From contig NZ_LR699553.1 in assembly GCF_902459535.1 (NCBI RefSeq), positions 2,604,001 to 2,668,000 on the forward strand: a stretch of 64,000 nucleotides of DNA, read 5' to 3'. The position numbers and the translations under genes were made by a program. The DNA comes from Paraburkholderia dioscoreae. Its GTDB lineage: Bacteria; Pseudomonadota; Gammaproteobacteria; Burkholderiales; Burkholderiaceae. Within the stretch, counting starts at the first letter, position 1; each line of letters opens with the position of its first letter. The notes under the pieces were generated by a model that saw only the letters and a program-made list of their open reading frames with translations, made no database searches and had not been told where the DNA came from. This document shows positions 17,050-24,903 of the stretch, piece after piece.

Positions 17050-18780
17050 ATGCTTGCGGAACTGCTCAGATTGCTTAAGCGACTCTGGCCGATTACCGTA
17101 CTCGCCACGACAATGGGCGCCGCGAGCGGCATCGCCACCGCCGCCCTGCTGGCAGTAACGAATCGCACGCTGCATGACGGCGCCGCGGCCTTGCCGACCC
17201 TGCTGTGGAGCTTCGCCGGACTGTGCGTGCTGGTGCTCGCGGGCGAAGTCATCTCGGACATCGGCAACAATCTCGTCGGCCAGCGGGTCATCGCGATGCT
17301 GCGCAAGAATCTGTGCGAGAAAATCATGGCTGCCCCGATCGGTCAGATCGAACAGTTTCGCAGCCATCGGCTGATCACCGCACTGAATCAGGACATCGAT
17401 ACGATCAGCTCGTTTTCCTTCATGTTCTCGAGCCTCGCCATCGCCACCGCGACGATCGTCGGCTGTCTCGGTTATCTGTTTGTGTTGTCGCCCGTGTTGC
17501 TGGTCATCGCGCTCGTCGCCATCGCGCTCGGCTCGATCGTGCAAACGTTGGCACGGCGCGTGGGGATTCGCCGCTTCGGCGCGGCGCGCGAAGCCGAAGA
17601 CCGTTTGCAGAAATACTATCGTTCGATCACAGAAGGCGCCAAGGAGCTGCGCCTGAACGGCCAGCGCCGCAGCTTCGTCTACGAACACGAACTGTCCGGC
17701 ACCATCGAGGCGATCTTCCGGCTGCGCGTGCGCGCCGCCAATGTCTTCGTCAGCGCGAATGCATTCGGTTCGCTGTTGTTTTTTATCGTGGTCGGTCTGA
17801 TGCTGACGTTGCAGACGTGGTCGCCGGGCGCGGATCGCACGATCATCACCGGCTTCGTGCTGGTCCTGCTGTATATGAAAGGGCCGGTCCAGGAGATTGT
17901 CGGCGCGCTGCCGGCGATCGGCCGCGCGCAAGTTGCGTTTCAGCGCATCGCCGAGCTCTCCGCACGGTTTTCGACCCGCGAGCCGTCGCTCGTCGCTGGC
18001 CACGAAACCGGCTCGCCCGGGCGGCTCGCCGACGTGCTCGATACGATCGCGCTCGCCGGTGCCCGCTATCGCTTCGCCATACCGCAGGACGAACGCGACG
18101 CCTCTGCCGCGGATAGAGGAACAAGCGGAACGGATAGCGTCGGCGGCGGCTTCGAACTCGGGCCGGTCAGCCTCACGATCGAACGCGGCGAGACGCTTTT
18201 TATCGTCGGTGAGAACGGTTGCGGCAAGACCACGCTGATCAAGCTTCTGCTCGGACTGTATCAGCCTGACGCAGGACAGTTGCTGCTCAACGGCGAAGCG
18301 GTGCGCGACGAACATCTCGACGACTATCGCCAGCTTTTCTCGGCGGTATTCTCGGACTATTACCTGTTCGACACGCTGATTCCCGGCGAAGCCACCCTCA
18401 CCGCCGACGCACAGAAGTACCTGGAACGTTTCGAGATCGCGCACAAGGTCTCGGTGCGCGACGGCGCGTTCACGACTACCGATCTGTCGACCGGGCAGCG
18501 CAAGCGGCTCGCTCTCGTGCACGCCTACCTAGAACGCCGCCCGGTGATGGTGCTCGACGAGTGGGCCGCCGACCAGGATCCGACTTTCCGGCGCATCTTC
18601 TACACCGAAATCCTTCCTGACCTGAAACGCCAGGGCAAGACCCTGATCGTGATTTCGCACGACGACCGCTACTTCAGTGCGGCCGACCGCTACATCCGGC
18701 TCGAAGAAGGTCACATCGTCGAGGAGGTTCGGCCCTTACGCGTGCAGGCCGCTGCTCAGATTGCCGCGAATGCATCGTGA
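17050..18780 (+). CDS. cyclic-peptide/siderophore ABC exporter (PvdE/SyrD/YojI-like)
   Basis: The 576-residue protein fuses a six-helix membrane domain (about 1-290) to an ATPase domain (about 350-555). It has a Walker A motif (VGENGCGKTT), a modified signature LSTGQRKRLAL, a Walker B (VMVLDEWAADQD) and a switch region ISHDDRY. The LSTGQRKR signature and DEWAADQDP wording are characteristic of the cyclic-peptide exporter family that includes PvdE, SyrD and OrbE, which move siderophores or their precursors across the inner membrane. The ATG at 17050 has AGGAGA at 17039-17044. The gene is 66 bp after the permease, same strand. Having an exporter without adjacent synthesis genes is unusual; it may handle recycled or remotely made siderophore. 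Confidence 0.9.
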   Translation: MLAELLRLLKRLWPITVLATTMGAASGIATAALLAVTNRTLHDGAAALPTLLWSFAGLCVLVLAGEVISDIGNNLVGQRVIAMLRKNLCEKIMAAPIGQIEQFRSHRLITALNQDIDTISSFSFMFSSLAIATATIVGCLGYLFVLSPVLLVIALVAIALGSIVQTLARRVGIRRFGAAREAEDRLQKYYRSITEGAKELRLNGQRRSFVYEHELSGTIEAIFRLRVRAANVFVSANAFGSLLFFIVVGLMLTLQTWSPGADRTIITGFVLVLLYMKGPVQEIVGALPAIGRAQVAFQRIAELSARFSTREPSLVAGHETGSPGRLADVLDTIALAGARYRFAIPQDERDASAADRGTSGTDSVGGGFELGPVSLTIERGETLFIVGENGCGKTTLIKLLLGLYQPDAGQLLLNGEAVRDEHLDDYRQLFSAVFSDYYLFDTLIPGEATLTADAQKYLERFEIAHKVSVRDGAFTTTDLSTGQRKRLALVHAYLERRPVMVLDEWAADQDPTFRRIFYTEILPDLKRQGKTLIVISHDDRYFSAADRYIRLEEGHIVEEVRPLRVQAAAQIAANAS

Positions 18781-18845
18781 TGCGGTATGGCGGCCGCCCA
18801 CTACCGATAGGTCGAAATCCCCAGCGCAGCGGTCTCAATTGCACA

Positions 18846-18930
18846 CCCAGTCAAATCGATCCACGCATTCGGATGGACGAAAAACTGACTGGGCGTCGAT
18901 CGTTACCAATGCGAGGCATCGCTAACGATC
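18846..18930. repeat. two consecutive inverted repeats after the siderophore operon
   Basis: Two perfect 8-bp inverted repeats lie side by side: CCCAGTCA (18846-18853) with TGACTGGG (18886-18893), and GATCGTTA (18898-18905) with TAACGATC (18923-18930). No T-run follows either, so they are not obvious intrinsic terminators. The rest of 18781-18991 shows no gene. Confidence 0.5.
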
Positions 18931-18991
18931 AAATTGACGGTATCGGACAAGGCCCTCCGAGGAAGAAATGTCGGTACTGTCATCGTCTAAA

Positions 18992-19201
18992 TCATTCCAG
19001 TTCGATTGACGCAATCCATTCGCCGCCCGATTTGACGACGTCCTTGCTCCGATCGGTAATGTGCATATCCTCACGAACCAGAAAACCTCGCGCCCGACCG
19101 CTTGCAAGCGCCCCGCAGCAATGGGTAGGGCGCGGCTGAACAGTCCCGGCCGACGCATCGGGCACCCATCTTTCGTTGTCAAACCGTAAAAAAACGACCA
19201 C
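18992..19201 (-). pseudogene. remnant of an AMP-dependent acyl-CoA synthetase
   Basis: The minus-strand frame encodes EDMHITDRSKDVVKSGG followed by EWIASIELE and then a TGA. This is the highly conserved hinge motif of long-chain acyl-CoA synthetases (DG-x-x-ITDRSKD-x-IKSGGEWISSIELE). The family needs about 500 residues before it and about 90 after it, and neither is present: the frame upstream is unrelated and the stop falls in the middle of the motif region. The piece is therefore a fossil of a fatty-acid or aromatic-acid CoA ligase gene. It lies between the siderophore operon and the small membrane-protein gene. Confidence 0.7.
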
Positions 19202-19332
19202 GTTTTGGGCCTTTGGCGTGCGTCGATGACGCGGCGCGGGCTAGCAGCCATTAACAGCGTAGACAGATCCAGCGCGCGTCCACTGACGCAAATGACAGGT
19301 AGCGTCGCATCAGTGGACTGCTGCTCAGAGCG

Positions 19333-19908
19333 TCAGGAAACCTTCCGCCGCATTTCACTCACGGACAGCCATGTCGCCGAGACCAGGAAGTAAATGGCCC
19401 CCACCGCGGCATAACTGGCCACCTTGACGATCGCGGCAGGCGTAGGCTTGTGCGCTTGCACTATGAATAGCACGCCAGCCAGCGACGACTGTGCACCGCT
19501 CAGTATCATCGCCCATTGCGCGCCAAAATTCTTCCAGCGCCGCATTGCAGTTCCGAGTTGGAGCAAACCGGATAACACAGCCCAAACGCCGACTACCTGA
19601 AGCACACCGGTCATGCTTAGCCGCAGCGCGACGATGACGGCGACCGCCGTTGCCAGGCTCACCGCCGTGTTGAGTGCTTGCGTGCGATTTTCGAAGGGAC
19701 CACCGCTACGTGACATATCGACATAGTTGGCCAGCGCATCCCATACAGGGTAGGCGACGAGCAAAGCTGCCGCAATGCCCGGGGAATACTGCCCGACAGA
19801 AAAGGCAAGCACAACCCAAACAGCCGAAAACGCTGCCCGGACAAAGTAATAGTGCTTCAACCAACGCTCGTTGTGAGTCCGCGCAGTAGCTGCGTGACGA
19901 TCCATCAT
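19333..19908 (-). CDS. six-helix membrane protein, DUF308/HdeD-like
   Basis: The 191-residue protein has a short polar N-terminus, about six hydrophobic helices between residues 20 and 183, and a basic tail (SEMRRKVS). The overall pattern resembles small HdeD/DUF308 membrane proteins, some of which protect against acid stress, but no diagnostic motif is visible and the function is unknown. The start could be either of two tandem Met codons (MMDRH); the first is annotated. The gene is isolated: a synthetase remnant lies downstream and a 588-bp gene-free stretch with palindromes lies upstream. Confidence 0.75.
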   Translation of the reverse strand: MMDRHAATARTHNERWLKHYYFVRAAFSAVWVVLAFSVGQYSPGIAAALLVAYPVWDALANYVDMSRSGGPFENRTQALNTAVSLATAVAVIVALRLSMTGVLQVVGVWAVLSGLLQLGTAMRRWKNFGAQWAMILSGAQSSLAGVLFIVQAHKPTPAAIVKVASYAAVGAIYFLVSATWLSVSEMRRKVS

Positions 19909-20070
19909 TCACACTCCAATAATGATCGGTAGAACGATAATAAAAATGGATATCTGCCCATGCTGTCGGCGCGCATCGGTGCGCTGCGAACGACCGCCTG
20001 GGGTATCGACTGTGGCGCATCGTGGCTTACCGGGAGCCCGAGAAAGACAATAGTCTCAGGTCTGCCGCCC

Positions 20071-20298
20071 CAACGGGATCGGTCAAATGACCGATCCCGG
20101 AATGCTCGCCGCCGTGCAGTCGGCAGTCTGCGAACAAAAGCCTATGGCCGTCCGCAAATTCGGCTTTGGCGCCGTCTGCTCAGCCGCAGTGCGGAGCCCA
20201 TGCGCCAACACGGCCTTATGGTCAATCAGCACGCGTGCACCTTGCCCTCAGCGCCTCGGAAGACTGCACCCGGGTCGGTCATTTGACCGATACCGTTG
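20071..20298. repeat. 228-bp segment bounded by 30-bp inverted repeats
   Basis: A 30-bp sequence at 20071-20100 recurs in inverted orientation at 20269-20298 with one substitution and one indel. Each copy is itself a palindrome: the left copy has perfect 12-bp arms, CGGGATCGGTCA and its complement, around a central AA (20074-20099). The enclosed 168 bp has no convincing gene. A third, partial copy (12 identical bases) occurs at 9705-9716. No clear target-site duplication is seen. It may be a small non-autonomous element or a pair of strong operators. The remaining gene-free DNA (19909-20070 and 20299-20496) shows nothing else recognisable. Confidence 0.55.
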
Positions 20299-20496
20299 CG
20301 CCTCGCCGGATGCGATTCTTATCCGGAACCAAGATACACGGATCCAGATGACGACCGCGCAACGTGATTCGCTTTCACGAGCCCGGATTCGAGCTGAGTC
20401 TGCGCGGACAGGCGCGATGCGCAGTTGTTTTCCGCTCGCCGCCGACAGCCGCAGGACACGCTTTCCACTTTCAATACCGTCCACAGTGAGGTTACC

Positions 20497-21090
20497 TTGA
20501 AGCACACAACGATACATCCCGTATGGGTCCGCATCTTCCACTGGATCAATGCGGCCGCTGTCATCGTTATGTGCCTGAGCGGCTGGCAAGTGTACGAGGC
20601 GTCGCCCATCTTCAGGGCGATCCGCTTTCCGCAGTCCATCACGCTGGGCGGCTGGCTAGGTGGTGCGCTGCTTTGGCACTTCGCGGTCATGTGGATACTG
20701 GTCGCAAACTTTGCCGCCTATCTGATCCTCGGCGTTATCACGGGACGCCTGCGCAAAAAATTCTTTCCCCTCGGCCTTCGCGCGATTGCCACCGACCTGG
20801 TGGCCGCGCTGCGCGGCAAGCTCGGTCATGCTGATCTCAGCCAATACAATGCAGTGCAGAAGTTTGCCTATCTCGTCGTGATCACCGACATCGTGCTCGT
20901 GGTGTTATCAGGCCTGGCTATCTGGAAGCCGGTTCAGTTACCGCTCCTCCGTACCTTGATGGGAGGCTTTGACAACGCCCGCATCGTCCACTTTGTCGCG
21001 ATGAGCGTGCTGGTCGGCTTCTTCACGATACACGTCGTGATGGTTGCGCTGGTGCCGCGATCCTTGCTCACCATGATTCGGGGCCGCTAA
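20497..21090 (+). CDS. cytochrome b561-family membrane protein
   Basis: The 197-residue protein has four transmembrane helices and the histidines expected for two b-type hemes: H in VRIFHWINAA (helix 1), H in ALLWHFAVMW (helix 2), and two in VHFVAMSV and FFTIHVVMVAL (helix 4). Such proteins carry electrons between the quinone pool and a periplasmic enzyme. A TTG at 20497 is taken as the start because GTGAGG lies five bases upstream and the protein then begins just before the first heme helix; the longer frame has a polar arginine-rich extension. Two bases separate its stop from the molybdoenzyme gene, so it is almost certainly that enzyme's membrane electron partner. Confidence 0.9.
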   Translation: MKHTTIHPVWVRIFHWINAAAVIVMCLSGWQVYEASPIFRAIRFPQSITLGGWLGGALLWHFAVMWILVANFAAYLILGVITGRLRKKFFPLGLRAIATDLVAALRGKLGHADLSQYNAVQKFAYLVVITDIVLVVLSGLAIWKPVQLPLLRTLMGGFDNARIVHFVAMSVLVGFFTIHVVMVALVPRSLLTMIRGR

Positions 21091-21092
21091 CC

Positions 21093-21866
21093 ATGACTTC
21101 ACGAAAATCCGTACAGCGACCCGACGCCGCATCCATCATCAAGGATGCAGAAAAGGAGCTCCAATCGTCCGCGCGCCGCCTGTTCGGCAAACGAATCCTG
21201 ACCCTGGGCGGACTCGCGCTGCTGTCGGGCTGCGATCTGACGAACGACAGATCGGTCAACACCATGCTGCGCAGAATGTCTTCATTCAACGATAGCGCGC
21301 AAGCCCTGCTGTTCGATCCGCGCAACCTGGCCCCGACCTATCCGGAATCGATGATCACGCGGCCATTCCCGTTCAATGCTTACTATGACATCGACCAGGT
21401 GCCGGAGGTCGACACACGCACCTACCGCCTCGAACTCAGTGGTCTCGTCAAAGGCAAACGCGTCTGGATGCTCGACGAACTGCATGCATTGCCGCAGCAG
21501 AGCCAGGTGACGCGGCATATCTGCATCGAAGGCTGGAGCGCGATCGGCAAATGGGGCGGCGTGCGATTCGCCGACTTTCTCCGGCTGGCCGGCGCCGATA
21601 CAACCGCAAAATATGTCGCGCTCCACTGCGCTGACAACTACTGGACGAGTATCGACATGCCGACGGCGTTGCATCCGCAGACGCTGCTCACGCTGACTTA
21701 TGACGGCAGCATTCTGCCCGCGAAGTATGGCTTCCCCATGAAGCTTCGCATGCCCACCAAGCTCGGCTACAAGAACCCGAAGCACATCGTCGCCATCTCC
21801 GTCACCAACGAATTCCCCGGCGGCTATTGGGAAAACCAGGGCTACAACTGGTTCGGTGGATCCTGA
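21093..21866 (+). CDS. periplasmic sulfite-oxidase-fold molybdopterin oxidoreductase
   Basis: The 257-residue protein has the sulfite oxidase / YedY (MsrP) molybdopterin fold without the dimerisation domain. C144 in RHICIEGWSAIGKWGG is the expected molybdenum ligand, and NAYYDI, RLELSGLV and MPTKLGYKNPKHI are family segments. The N-terminus carries both a twin-arginine-like pair (ARRLFGKR) and a lipobox (LLSGC, C47), implying an exported lipoprotein. Together with the b561 protein it forms a quinone-linked periplasmic redox system. It could repair oxidised methionine like MsrP or act on another S- or N-oxide; MsrP normally pairs with the MsrQ heme protein, and the partner here is a different family. 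Confidence 0.88.
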   Translation: MTSRKSVQRPDAASIIKDAEKELQSSARRLFGKRILTLGGLALLSGCDLTNDRSVNTMLRRMSSFNDSAQALLFDPRNLAPTYPESMITRPFPFNAYYDIDQVPEVDTRTYRLELSGLVKGKRVWMLDELHALPQQSQVTRHICIEGWSAIGKWGGVRFADFLRLAGADTTAKYVALHCADNYWTSIDMPTALHPQTLLTLTYDGSILPAKYGFPMKLRMPTKLGYKNPKHIVAISVTNEFPGGYWENQGYNWFGGS

Positions 21867-21916
21867 ACCACACGTCGCAAATATCTTCTCACCTCAACCA
21901 ACCTCTCGGAGCACTT

Positions 21917-22531
21917 ATGTCCACACGTTTCAAGCTCGCCGTTTCCTTTGCCGCGCTCACGCTCGCCGGCGCAGCATTCGCCCAATCCCCCGCCGACAAG
22001 CCCGAACGAATCCGCGGCGAAATTGTGTCATTCGCAGGCAGCACGCTCAAAGTGCATCGGCGCAGCGGGGACACCGTGACCATCGACATGCAGGAGTCGT
22101 CCGGTGTGAACGCCGTGAAGCCGATCCAGCTTTCCGATATCAAGCCGGGCTCTTACGTCGGTGCGGCCGCCATGCCCGGTCCGGATGGCAAGCTGACAGC
22201 AAAGGAAGTGCTGGTCTTCCCGGAAGCCGCGCGTGGGACCGGCGAAGGCCACTACGCGTGGGATCTGGGCGCCAACAGCACGATGACGAACGCCAACGTG
22301 GATACTGTGGTGCAAGGCACCAGCGGACGTGATCTCAAACTGTCGTACAAGGGCGGCACCAACACGATCACCGTGCCGGCGAACGTACCGGTCGTAGCGC
22401 TTATTCCGGCAACCCGCGCTGAGTTGACAACGGGCAAGAAGGTTTTCGTCGTAGCCACTCCGAAGACCGTCGGCACCTATGACGGCAAACTCGTCGTTGT
22501 CGAAAAGGACGGCGTCGCCCCGCCGATGTAA
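21917..22531 (+). CDS. periplasmic protein of unknown function, DUF5666-like
   Basis: The 204-residue protein has a clear Sec signal (residues 1-23, ending AFAQ) and a soluble beta-rich body. It begins RGEIVSFAGSTLKVHRRSGDTVTIDM and contains KPGSYVGAAAMPGPDGKLTAKEVLVFPE, a pattern of the OB-fold-like domains of DUF5666-type proteins. GGAG precedes the ATG at 21917; the longer upstream frame overlaps the previous gene. It is the third gene of the b561/molybdoenzyme set, 50 bp downstream, so it may assist that enzyme, but nothing in the sequence shows a catalytic or metal site. Some databases label homologues as metal transporter permeases, which the absence of membrane helices contradicts. Confidence 0.8.
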   Translation: MSTRFKLAVSFAALTLAGAAFAQSPADKPERIRGEIVSFAGSTLKVHRRSGDTVTIDMQESSGVNAVKPIQLSDIKPGSYVGAAAMPGPDGKLTAKEVLVFPEAARGTGEGHYAWDLGANSTMTNANVDTVVQGTSGRDLKLSYKGGTNTITVPANVPVVALIPATRAELTTGKKVFVVATPKTVGTYDGKLVVVEKDGVAPPM

Positions 22532-22635
22532 CGCTGCAAGGAGTGCGGCGTGCTTCCGCCTGGCGCCGCTCGACCGAAATCTTCGGACCTGTGTTTCCCG
22601 TCAGGCCACCGGCTCGCGCCTGGCTCGTGCCTGGC

Positions 22636-24006
22636 TCAGCGGGTGGTCATCGTCTCAGCGGCGGGATGCGCCGGCATCCCGCCGCCATGCGCGTTTCTCA
22701 TCCGCGCATCCTGCTTCAGGCCCCAGATCCACGTCACGACGAGACAAGGCAACAGCGAGACGACCGAATACCCGACGCCCGCGAGCGGATTGCCCGTCAG
22801 ATTGACGAGCGACAGACTGATCAATGGCAGAAACCCGCCGAACATCACGTTGCCGAGTTGTTGCGCGAGGCCGAACCCGGTCGTTCGGCTTTGTGGAGGA
22901 AAGCATTCGGCGACAAAAGCGGGCAGCGGCGACATGATCATTGCGGTCAGCACGGCAAGCACGGCGATCAGCAGCGAGACTGCGATCCACTGTGACGACG
23001 CCACGCCTGCCCTGATGCCCGCGAACGCCGGATAAACAATGGCGATCCACATGACGATGCCGATCAACATGACGCGCGCGCGCCCGAAGATATCCGACAG
23101 CTTGCCGAACACCGGGTACAGCGGCGCGGCAATCAGGATGCCGGCACCGAGGCACAGGTTCGCCTGCGTCGGTTCGACCTGGAGAACGTTTTGCAGGAAA
23201 TAGAGCATGTAGACGATCGACGTGTAGAGCGACACCGACGTGCCGCCCTGCGCGCCGAACATCGCAACCAGAATGGCTTTCCAGGAAGTTCTGTTTGACA
23301 GTGTCTCCCGCAAGGGCCGCTTCGACAGCCGGCCCGCCTCCCGCATCTCCGCGAACACCGGCGTCTCCGTCATGCCCAGCCGTATCCACGTAGCGACGGC
23401 CACGATCGGCGCCGAGATCAGGAACGGAACACGCCATCCCCAGGCCAGAAAGCTGGCCGCATCGAGCGAGAGCTTCAGCGCCGACACGACGACCAGCGCA
23501 AGCAGCAAGCCGATGCTCGCCGTGCCCTGCAGGACGCTGGTCGCCATACCCTTGCGGCCTTCGGGCGCATGTTCCATGACGTACACGACGGCCGAGCCGT
23601 ACTCGCCGCCGATCGCGACGCCCTGCACGACGCGCAGTGTGAGAAGCGCGACAGGCGCGGCCATGCCGGCGGCTGCGTAGGTCGGCAGACAACCGATGCC
23701 GACGGTGGCGACTCCCATGATCGCGAGGGTGATCACGAAGGTCTTCTTGCGGCCGACCCGGTCGGCCATAGGACTGAAGATCACGGTTCCCAGCGGGCGT
23801 GCCACATAGGCGACGCCGAAGGTGGCGACACCGGCGAGTGCCGCCACGGACTTGTCGGCGGACGGAAGAAACAGATGCGTCAGTGTTGCGGTCAACGCGA
23901 CGTAGACGAAGAAGTCGTAATACTCGAGCATCGTTCCCAGACTGGATGTCACGATGATCCGCAACATGCCGGGACGACGATGAACCTTGCGAGGTCCGGT
24001 GATCAT
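22636..24006 (-). CDS. MHS-family (metabolite:H+ symporter) MFS transporter
   Basis: The 456-residue protein has about 12 transmembrane helices and the MHS-family hallmarks: SSLGTMLEYYDFFVYVALTA at helix 1, RPLGTVIFSPMADRVGRKKTF at the loop-2 motif, and LRVVQGVAIGGEYGSAVVYVMEHAP at helix 4. MHS proteins import carboxylates such as shikimate, citrate, alpha-ketoglutarate or aromatic acids with protons. The ATG at 24006 was chosen because GGAGGA stands just upstream; an earlier in-frame start adds 13 residues without a ribosome binding site. It lies 23 bp after the crotonase-fold gene, in the same direction, and is the likely uptake system for the substrate of that CoA pathway. Confidence 0.92.
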   Translation of the reverse strand: MITGPRKVHRRPGMLRIIVTSSLGTMLEYYDFFVYVALTATLTHLFLPSADKSVAALAGVATFGVAYVARPLGTVIFSPMADRVGRKKTFVITLAIMGVATVGIGCLPTYAAAGMAAPVALLTLRVVQGVAIGGEYGSAVVYVMEHAPEGRKGMATSVLQGTASIGLLLALVVVSALKLSLDAASFLAWGWRVPFLISAPIVAVATWIRLGMTETPVFAEMREAGRLSKRPLRETLSNRTSWKAILVAMFGAQGGTSVSLYTSIVYMLYFLQNVLQVEPTQANLCLGAGILIAAPLYPVFGKLSDIFGRARVMLIGIVMWIAIVYPAFAGIRAGVASSQWIAVSLLIAVLAVLTAMIMSPLPAFVAECFPPQSRTTGFGLAQQLGNVMFGGFLPLISLSLVNLTGNPLAGVGYSVVSLLPCLVVTWIWGLKQDARMRNAHGGGMPAHPAAETMTTR

Positions 24007-24029
24007 GTTTGTCTCCTCCAATGAATGTG

Positions 24030-24866
24030 TCAGGCGGCGCCGCATTCAGTCCGCTTCGATTTCTGTCGAGCCTGCTGTTCAAGGAAGCCGGATACCGCCT
24101 CTTTGTGCTCGCTCCCGCAAAGCAGAATGGCCTGCATGTTCGCCGCCATTTCGAGCGCGGCGGACAACGTACACTGCGACGACTCGCGCACCAGCTTTTT
24201 CGCCATACGCAGCGCGAGCGGCGGACTGCCGGCGATGCGCTGCGCGAGCGCGAGCGCTTCGCGCTCAAGCGCGTCATCGGGATAAACGCTTGTGACGATG
24301 CCGAGTCGCTTCGCCGCTTCGGCATCGATGAATTCGCTGGTCAGCGTCAATTCAAGCGCCTTCGCAGGCCCCACGATGCGCGACAGAAACCATGCGCCAC
24401 CGATGCCCGACACAAGGCCGAGCCGAAGAAAGCTTTCCGCGAAGACAGCCCGCGTTCCCGCGAGCCGGATATCGCACATCAGCGCGAGGTCGCAGCCTGC
24501 GCCGACCGCGGCACCGTTGACTGCGCAGATCGAAGGCACCTCCAGTTCGTTCAGCGCGCGCGTGATCCGGTGCAGACTCCTGCGCAGGCGCTCACGCACC
24601 TGTTCGATGCCGCCGTCCATCAGATCCTTGCCGCTCTGCATGTCCTTGACGTTTCCGCCCGTGCAGAAGTGCTTCGACGACGATCGCAACAGGAGACAGT
24701 GCACGTCGTCCCGCCGGTTGACGTTTTCGAGCACGTCCGATAACGCTTCGGTCATCGCCACCGTGAGCGCATTGCCATTCGCGGCGCCATCGAGCGTGAG
24801 TGTCATCACGCCCTCTTCCACTGAGTAGCGCACGAGCGGCGCTTCATTCAGTCCCATTTCCTGCAC
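24030..24866 (-). CDS. enoyl-CoA hydratase/isomerase family protein (PaaG-like)
   Basis: The 278-residue protein has the crotonase fold: oxyanion-hole segment SSKHFCTGGNVKDM, then AVNGAAVGAGCDLALMCDI, then FAESFLRLGLVSGIGG. The two glutamates of classical enoyl-CoA hydratase are absent; Asp stands at the first position (GAGCDLA) and Phe at the second (AESFLRLG). PaaG and related isomerases have a similar pattern, so an isomerase or another crotonase reaction is more likely than simple hydration. A GTG at 24866 is proposed as the start because a perfect AGGAGG stands six bases upstream; an ATG at 24857 is the alternative. It sits 37 bp after the second crotonase gene in a five-gene run. Confidence 0.87.
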   Translation of the reverse strand: MQEMGLNEAPLVRYSVEEGVMTLTLDGAANGNALTVAMTEALSDVLENVNRRDDVHCLLLRSSSKHFCTGGNVKDMQSGKDLMDGGIEQVRERLRRSLHRITRALNELEVPSICAVNGAAVGAGCDLALMCDIRLAGTRAVFAESFLRLGLVSGIGGAWFLSRIVGPAKALELTLTSEFIDAEAAKRLGIVTSVYPDDALEREALALAQRIAGSPPLALRMAKKLVRESSQCTLSAALEMAANMQAILLCGSEHKEAVSGFLEQQARQKSKRTECGAA

Positions 24867-24903
24867 GGTCTGCCTCCTGAGTTGAATCCGGGGTTGTGGC
24901 GCT

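Noticed and set aside
16069..18522. 817-codon minus-strand open frame opposite the FhuB-like and exporter genes
   Set aside because: It spans two well-supported plus-strand genes, and its Arg/Asp/Gln/His-rich text is typical of the antisense of high-GC coding DNA.
18777..19139. 120-codon plus-strand open frame after the exporter gene
   Set aside because: It overlaps the exporter stop and the acyl-CoA synthetase remnant antisense; its sequence is low in hydrophobic content and unrecognisable.
20071..20298. CRISPR-like repeat array
   Set aside because: There are only two repeat copies, in inverted rather than direct orientation, and no regular spacers or cas genes.
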